Source: Candidatus Nanopelagicales bacterium (GTDB taxonomy: Bacteria > Actinomycetota > Actinomycetes > S36-B12). Taken from it: 47,896 bases of DNA. Positions within the stretch are counted from its first letter, which is position 1. Every line of letters begins with the position of its first letter. The DNA lies in assembly GCA_017857705.1 (NCBI GenBank), contig JAFMCP010000005.1, forward strand, positions 1 to 47,896. The letters are read 5' to 3'. The translations under genes and the position numbers were made by a program. The notes beneath the pieces were generated by a model. The model worked only from the letters and a program-made list of their open reading frames with translations. It did no database searches and was not told the DNA's origin. Of the stretch, positions 42,237 through 47,896 are shown one piece after another.

Positions 42237-43212
42237 CGAGTGCCAACTCCCTTCGGTCGCCGAATATTCCTTGTGGTCTGAAGATCATGAGGAGCATTAG
42301 TCCAAGACCCATGAGCATGAAACGGATTGATCCGACATCGGTTGCGGTGAGGAAGTCGATGTAACCGTTGTTGATCAATGAACTCAAAACCTCTCCGAAG
42401 CCCGCCAGCAGGAACCAGAAAATTACAGTTCCGGCAATTGGACCGAATACGCGAGCCGCACCTCCCAATAGCAGGATCGTGAACACGAAGAAGGTGAAGT
42501 CCGGCTGGAACGTGTCCGGTTGCACGGATTGCTTCGCGACAGCCCACAAAATTCCACCGAAGGCCGCTATGCCACCACCAATCACGAGTGCCTGCAATTT
42601 GTAAACGAAAACGTTTTTACCTAGTGAGACAACAGCGTCCTCATCTTCGCGAATTCCCTTGACTACTCGACCCCATGGACTGCGCACCAGTCCCCAAACG
42701 AACAGGGTGAAAAGCAGTGCCAGACTCCAGCCGACGATGACAACCCAAAGGTCTTGGCGGCTCCAACTAAGGACTGGGAGAGTGAAATCTGCCGGCAGGG
42801 GATTGAGGTCATGGAATTCCTGACCGAGTTTTCCATTGAGGCCCTGAGCTCCACCGAAAACGTCCTTGAAGGCAATTGATCGCACAAGTAGACGCAGTAA
42901 CTCGCTGGCAGCAATGGTGACGATTGCTAGGTAGTCCGCTCGCAGGCGCAGTGTGGGTATGCCCAACAGAAGTGCCAAAATGGTTGAAGTAATGAGGGCT
43001 ACGACAATTGAGAGCCATAAACTTAAATCGAAGGTGAGAACAATAACGCCTACTGAATAAGCGCCAGCCGCAACGAATGCAACCTGTCCAAAGTTAAGCA
43101 AACCGGTATATCCAAATTGGATGTTGAGTCCAATTGCCGCGAACAAGTAGATCAGCGCAGTGACACCAAATGCTTGAGTGATGGTGAGAGTGAAAATTTG
43201 ACCAAAATCCAT
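42226..43212 (-). CDS. livM: Branched-chain amino acid ABC transporter permease LivM
   Basis: GLNIQFGYTGLLNFGQVAFVAAGAY, LRADYLAIVTIAASELLRL, SPWGRVVKGIREDEDA. ATG 43212 preferred. Confidence 0.94.
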   Translation of the reverse strand: MDFGQIFTLTITQAFGVTALIYLFAAIGLNIQFGYTGLLNFGQVAFVAAGAYSVGVIVLTFDLSLWLSIVVALITSTILALLLGIPTLRLRADYLAIVTIAASELLRLLVRSIAFKDVFGGAQGLNGKLGQEFHDLNPLPADFTLPVLSWSRQDLWVVIVGWSLALLFTLFVWGLVRSPWGRVVKGIREDEDAVVSLGKNVFVYKLQALVIGGGIAAFGGILWAVAKQSVQPDTFQPDFTFFVFTILLLGGAARVFGPIAGTVIFWFLLAGFGEVLSSLINNGYIDFLTATDVGSIRFMLMGLGLMLLMIFRPQGIFGDRRELALDAR

Positions 43213-43217
43213 GCTGA

Positions 43218-44501
43218 TCAACCCACCCTTTCTTTACGTCCAAGTAATCCTTGAGGCCTCACCAACAGAATCAGAATCATCAAGAACAGGGCGCCGACTG
43301 TTTTCATTTCGGTGGGAATAACCAGTGTTGTCATTTGAATGAAGATTCCTACCACCATGGCGCCAACAATGGCACCATAAATAGTACCTAGGCCACCTAA
43401 AATGACGGCGGCGAATAGCACCAGCAAGATCCGTTGACCCATGTTCCAGACCGTGTTTTGAGTCAATCCAAGGTAGATACCGGCGAATGCTGCAAGACCA
43501 GCGCCAATGATCCATACAACGGAGATGACGCGTTCAACGTCAATACCTGTCGCTGAGGCAAGTGCGGGGTTGTCGGAAACTGCTCGGGTAGCCTTGCCAA
43601 TTCGTGAACGTTGAAGCCAAACAACCGTTGCAGCGAGGGCGAGAATCGCGAGAGCCCCAAGAATGAGTGCTTTCGGGGTGGTGTTGAACGGCCCCAGGGC
43701 GATTCCTGGTTGTCCAGCGAATTGCTTGTAGCTTTCAGGAGCCCCACCGAAGAAGAGAACAAGGGTGTAACGAAGGAAGATCGCTAAACCAATGCTGACG
43801 ATCATCGCAGCAATCAGGCCCGTCTTGCGACGACGCAAAGGTCGCCACAAAATTCGGTTTTGGCCCCATCCATACACAAAAGCAGCAAAAACTATGGCAA
43901 TTGGTGCGGCGATAATGATGTTGAGGCCAGCAGTATTAAAGGTCAAGGCGGTGAATGCACCTAAAGAAAGCAGTTCGCCATGGGAGAAGTTGGTCAAACC
44001 GGTTGTGCCAAAGACAAGGTTCAGGCCGACAGCGCCAAGTGCAATGACCAGCCCGTAGAGGATTCCATCAAGGAAAAGTTGAACAACGCGCTCAGCGGTT
44101 CCGGAACTTTCCGTGACAATTCCCGACTCGCCACCCTCGGAAAGGCCAATGATAATCCTTTTTTCACCGCCCAGCACCAGTAGCGATCGGCTTGCATCGG
44201 CTTCATTGTTGAGTGTGATTCCCTCTGGGAGGGTGGTTACATCAAGCTCCACCGTATAACTGCCCCCGGCTGGAAGCGGTATGACGAAGACCCCTTTTTC
44301 ATCTGAGGTTCCAGAAACGCTCACTCCGTCGGCTCCAGTTGCGGTGATTACGACCCCGGTGACGGCAATGCCGGACGGGCTTGTCAATGTTCCCGTTATT
44401 GTCGTGTCCGCTGCAGTGGCTGGGGAAAGTCCACCAGAGACGAGAAAAGCGACGGAAGTGAGGAGAAGGACTCCCAGTGCGAGTCGGACGCGTCTAAGCA
44501 C
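43218..44501 (-). CDS. livH: LivH permease with N-terminal signal peptide and extracytoplasmic beta-sandwich-like (carboxypeptidase-regulatory-like) domain
   Basis: N-terminus MLRRVRLALGVLLLTSVAFLVSGGLSPATAADTTITGTLTSPSGIAVTGVVITATGADGVSVSGTSDEKGVFVIPLPAGGSYTVELD followed by LivH core (GLVIALGAVGLNLVFGTTGLTNFSHGELLSLGAFTAL). GTG start with SD GGAGGT. Confidence 0.9.
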   Translation of the reverse strand: MLRRVRLALGVLLLTSVAFLVSGGLSPATAADTTITGTLTSPSGIAVTGVVITATGADGVSVSGTSDEKGVFVIPLPAGGSYTVELDVTTLPEGITLNNEADASRSLLVLGGEKRIIIGLSEGGESGIVTESSGTAERVVQLFLDGILYGLVIALGAVGLNLVFGTTGLTNFSHGELLSLGAFTALTFNTAGLNIIIAAPIAIVFAAFVYGWGQNRILWRPLRRRKTGLIAAMIVSIGLAIFLRYTLVLFFGGAPESYKQFAGQPGIALGPFNTTPKALILGALAILALAATVVWLQRSRIGKATRAVSDNPALASATGIDVERVISVVWIIGAGLAAFAGIYLGLTQNTVWNMGQRILLVLFAAVILGGLGTIYGAIVGAMVVGIFIQMTTLVIPTEMKTVGALFLMILILLVRPQGLLGRKERVG

Positions 44502-44723
44502 GTGAAGCTACCTCCGGGTCTGAATCGTTGAACATGAAATTGACCTGCGTCGTGTCGCGAGAGCCAAAGCACCTGCGAGACTCGGGGAACCCTACCGCCA
44601 TTGAGTCGGGATTCACAGGAGTATGCGTGATAAATACGTGATTGTTACCCACTTGTGAGTCTTTGCTGCAAAATGTCTCGTGAATAGATCTGGGCTGTGT
44701 TCTGAGCAGCGTTCTGAGAAGTG

Positions 44724-45182
44724 TCACGTGCGTGGCTTGCGTGCCATTGCCGTCAGCCGTGATGTGCATATCCGCTCGCCCTGGGCATTGGTGATCACAA
44801 TTTCACTTGACAGCATTGTGTTACCGGCACTGATCATGTGAGCGACACCCGTGACTACTCCGTCGCGGGCTGCTTTGTGGTGGGTGCAATTTAAATCAAT
44901 TCCGACCACAAGGGTCCCTTCCCCAATTCGGTTAAAGGCGGTGATTCCTGAGGCTATTGAACCCAGAGTTTCTGCCAAGACAGCGCTCGCCCCACCATGT
45001 AATAGCCCGTACGGCTGTGTGTTGCCTTCAACGGGCATAGTTGCACGAATCGTTGCCAGCCCTTCCGAATCAATTGATGCGCTCACCAGTGTGATACCCA
45101 TTCGTTCACCCAGGGCACCCATCCCAATCGACTGAACTTCAGCGGTGATATCTCTTGATTGTGGATCGCTCATGTTTGACAT
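44724..45182 (-). CDS. PaaI-family hotdog-fold thioesterase
   Basis: MPVEGNTQPYGLLHGGASAVLAETLGSIAS (HGG motif), GIDLNCTHHKAARDGVVTGVA. Confidence 0.92.
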   Translation of the reverse strand: MSNMSDPQSRDITAEVQSIGMGALGERMGITLVSASIDSEGLATIRATMPVEGNTQPYGLLHGGASAVLAETLGSIASGITAFNRIGEGTLVVGIDLNCTHHKAARDGVVTGVAHMISAGNTMLSSEIVITNAQGERICTSRLTAMARKPRT

Positions 45183-45213
45183 AGTGAGAAATCCTATTGT
45201 GTAGACGAGCAAC

Positions 45214-45219
45214 TAGTAT
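45214..45219 (+). promoter_or_regulatory. Putative -10 (TAGTAT) for polA, leaderless spacing
   Basis: TAGTAT-CTGATA-GTG: 6 nt spacing. Confidence 0.55.
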
Positions 45220-45225
45220 CTGATA

Positions 45226-47889
45226 GTGGCTGACAATCGACTACTTCTTATCGATGGACACTCGATGGCCTACCGGGCTTTTTTCGCCTTGCCCGCTGAC
45301 AACTTCTCCACCAGTACCGGTCAACCAACTAATGCGGTCTACGGGTTTACTTCCATGTTGATCAACTTGCTGAAGTCATACGACCCGACGCATGTGGCTG
45401 TCGCCTTTGATGTATCCCGGAAGAGTTTTCGCACTGATATTTTCCCCGAATACAAAGCGACCCGTTCGAAGTCACCGGAGGAATTCAAGGGACAGGTCGA
45501 GTTAATCAAAGAAGTATTAGACGCGATGGCGATCCGACGCTTAGAAAAAGATGGATACGAAGCCGATGACCTCATCGCCACTCTTGCAACCCAAGCCAGC
45601 GCCGCTGGGTTCGCCACTGAAATTGTGACCGGCGACCGAGATTCATTCGCTCTTGTTTCCCCATTAGTTACGGTTCTTTACCCCAAAAAAGGTGTTTCTA
45701 ACCTTGCAGTAATGACAGAGGACACTATCGAGGAAAAATACAAGTTGACTCCTGCGCAGTACCCAGATTTTGCCGCTCTGCGCGGGGATCCCAGCGACAA
45801 TCTCCCGGGAATACCTGGTGTTGGTGAGAAAACCGCTCAAAAATGGATCAATGAGTATGGAAATTTGAGTGCATTGGTCGAAAAAGCTGACAGCGTGACG
45901 GGCAAGGTTGGGGACTCGCTCCGTGAAAACCTGTCGCAGGTACTCCTCAACCGCAGAATCACCGAACTCGTGCGCGATGTTCCCCTGGAACTCACAGTGG
46001 AAGAACTGGCTCGCAAATCTTTCGATCTGGGTGATGTGTATCAACTCTTTGACACCCTGCAATTCTCCGCACTACGCAGCAGGGTTGAAAAGTTAGGAGG
46101 CGCAAATGCGACCGCTGGAGATCAGCAAAAGAGTGCCGTGACGAGCACACCCGCGCTAGCGATTGAGCGTGAGATATTCCCTGATGCCGTAGTCGCGGAT
46201 TTAGTTTCGTTGCAAGGTCCAGTTTCTATTGCAGTTCAGGGTGAATTTAGTCGAGGCTCTGGATTCATTAGCGACCTCGCCGTCTGTTCTCATAATCAGG
46301 TTCATGTGCTGAACTCAATTCCACCAGAAGATTTGCCCAGTGTCATGAATTGGCTGGCAACCTGCCCCAATGAAAAAACAATTCATGACGGAAAGTCACT
46401 TCTGTGGGCCTTGGCTAGTTCGGGAATAGACATCTGTGAAATTAAGATTCATATGGACACTGTGTTGGCAGGTTACTTAATCGACCCAGGTCACAGGTCT
46501 TATGAACTTGTGGACCTGGTTCAGCGCGAACTTGGTCGAAGCCTAGATGAACCAGTAGATCAACTGTCCATGTTTGGGGATATCGATTCGAGTTCGAACT
46601 TAGTTCAGACAGCCCAATTAATCTGGGAACTCGGACTTGTCTTGTCGGCGAAACTCGAGGAACTGCGATTGACAGCTCTTCTTGTTGATATGGAAATTCC
46701 AACTGAGGTTGCACTAGCGCAAATGGAGCACGTGGGAATTGCGGTGGACTCACAATCGCTGGAGAGTCTTTCAGTGGAATTTGGCAACCAAATGCGTGAA
46801 GCGGAAGCGGCAAGTTTTGAATTGGTGGGACACTCCTTCAATTTAGCATCACCCAAGCAGTTACAAGAAGTCCTTTTTAATGAACGGAATCTCCCTAAAA
46901 CCAAGAAGATTAAAACCGGTTATACCACCGATGCGGAGGCCCTCACCAATCTCTATGCCCAGACGAGTGACCCGCTACTTGAACACCTTTTAACGTGGCG
47001 CGAGGACACCAAGCTTCGGCAAACTGTGGAAAGCCTTATCCCACTGGTTGATCCACGTGGCCGTATCCACACGACTTTTCGCCAAACCGTTGCGGCAACT
47101 GGTCGCCTATCTTCCATAGATCCCAACTTGCAAAATATTCCCGTTCGAACAGAAGCCGGTCGACGTATTCGAGCTGCATTCGTTGTGGGCGAGGGCTACG
47201 AATGTTTATTGACAGCGGATTACAGTCAAATCGAATTGCGAATCATGGCTCATTTGTCCCACGACGAAGCTTTGATCGAAGCCTTTAAATCGGGTGAGGA
47301 TCTGCATAACACCGTTGCCCGCAAGGTTTTCGACGTCAGTGAAGTGACCCCGGACATGCGACGCCAGATTAAGGCTATGTCTTATGGGTTGGCCTATGGG
47401 TTGTCCCCTTATGGCTTGGCAGCCCAACTCGATATTTCAACCGGAGACGCCAGCATCATGATGGATGATTACTTTCGTAGATTTGGCGGAATTCGCTCCT
47501 ATCTTGCTGAAGTTGTTGAAATAGCCCGAAAGAAGCTTTACACAGAAACTATGTACGGCAGACGTCGAAAGCTGCCTGACCTGGTCAGTGACAATCGACA
47601 AAGGCGTGAAATTGCCGAACGGATGGCCCTCAACGCCCCCATTCAAGGAAGTGCCGCCGATATTGTGAAAATCGCAATGTTGAAGGTGGATCAAGCCTTG
47701 CGGGATGCTCAATTGAAGTCCCGGCTCCTCCTTCAGGTCCATGACGAACTGGTACTCGAAGTGGCACAGGGGGAGCGAGAGCAGGTGAGTGAGCTTGTGC
47801 GGGAACAAATGAGTTCAGCCGCCTCGTTACTGGTTCCCCTAGACGTAAACGTGGGAACTGGGCTGAACTGGGATGCCGCCGCTCATTGA
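45226..47889 (+). CDS. polA: DNA polymerase I
   Basis: 5'-nuclease domain (LLIDGHSMAYRAFFALP, GDRDSFALV) and family A polymerase motifs (TADYSQIELRIMAHLSHDEAL, RRQIKAMSYGLAYGLSPYGL, QVHDELVLEV); GTG start. Confidence 0.98.
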   Translation: MADNRLLLIDGHSMAYRAFFALPADNFSTSTGQPTNAVYGFTSMLINLLKSYDPTHVAVAFDVSRKSFRTDIFPEYKATRSKSPEEFKGQVELIKEVLDAMAIRRLEKDGYEADDLIATLATQASAAGFATEIVTGDRDSFALVSPLVTVLYPKKGVSNLAVMTEDTIEEKYKLTPAQYPDFAALRGDPSDNLPGIPGVGEKTAQKWINEYGNLSALVEKADSVTGKVGDSLRENLSQVLLNRRITELVRDVPLELTVEELARKSFDLGDVYQLFDTLQFSALRSRVEKLGGANATAGDQQKSAVTSTPALAIEREIFPDAVVADLVSLQGPVSIAVQGEFSRGSGFISDLAVCSHNQVHVLNSIPPEDLPSVMNWLATCPNEKTIHDGKSLLWALASSGIDICEIKIHMDTVLAGYLIDPGHRSYELVDLVQRELGRSLDEPVDQLSMFGDIDSSSNLVQTAQLIWELGLVLSAKLEELRLTALLVDMEIPTEVALAQMEHVGIAVDSQSLESLSVEFGNQMREAEAASFELVGHSFNLASPKQLQEVLFNERNLPKTKKIKTGYTTDAEALTNLYAQTSDPLLEHLLTWREDTKLRQTVESLIPLVDPRGRIHTTFRQTVAATGRLSSIDPNLQNIPVRTEAGRRIRAAFVVGEGYECLLTADYSQIELRIMAHLSHDEALIEAFKSGEDLHNTVARKVFDVSEVTPDMRRQIKAMSYGLAYGLSPYGLAAQLDISTGDASIMMDDYFRRFGGIRSYLAEVVEIARKKLYTETMYGRRRKLPDLVSDNRQRREIAERMALNAPIQGSAADIVKIAMLKVDQALRDAQLKSRLLLQVHDELVLEVAQGEREQVSELVREQMSSAASLLVPLDVNVGTGLNWDAAAH

Positions 47890-47896
47890 GAATATG

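Overview
The window is a gene-dense, moderate-GC actinobacterial chromosome segment with almost no accessory DNA. It matches two conserved actinobacterial neighbourhoods. Block 1 runs thrS - HIT - pgsA - PIM acyltransferase - pimA - LemA-like - pdxS/pdxT - yebC - ruvCAB - yajC/secD/secF - relA - DUF349 - PPIase - MBL hydrolase - hisS - aspS - rarA - alaS - ruvX - mltG - aroE - prepilin peptidase - aroC/K/B/Q - efp - nusB. Block 2 is pdtaR - livK / livFGMH - thioesterase - polA. I support about 45 genes, including tRNA-Val(CAC) and a short tRNA with anticodon CAA (nominally Leu). A secreted Ig-like protein running off the left edge is absent from the supplied ORF track. The items most worth a second look are: (i) a truncated EF-G-like protein whose GTPase motifs are all degenerate, divergent from pgsA across a 23-bp gap that appears to hold two overlapping -10 elements; (ii) a recurrent '-10 hexamer + 6 nt + start codon' arrangement implying leaderless transcription of many genes here; (iii) a LivH permease with a signal peptide and an extracytoplasmic beta-sandwich-like domain fused at its N-terminus; (iv) the class-I-shaped tRNA with a CAA anticodon. 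All family calls come from reading motifs and synteny; no database search was run.
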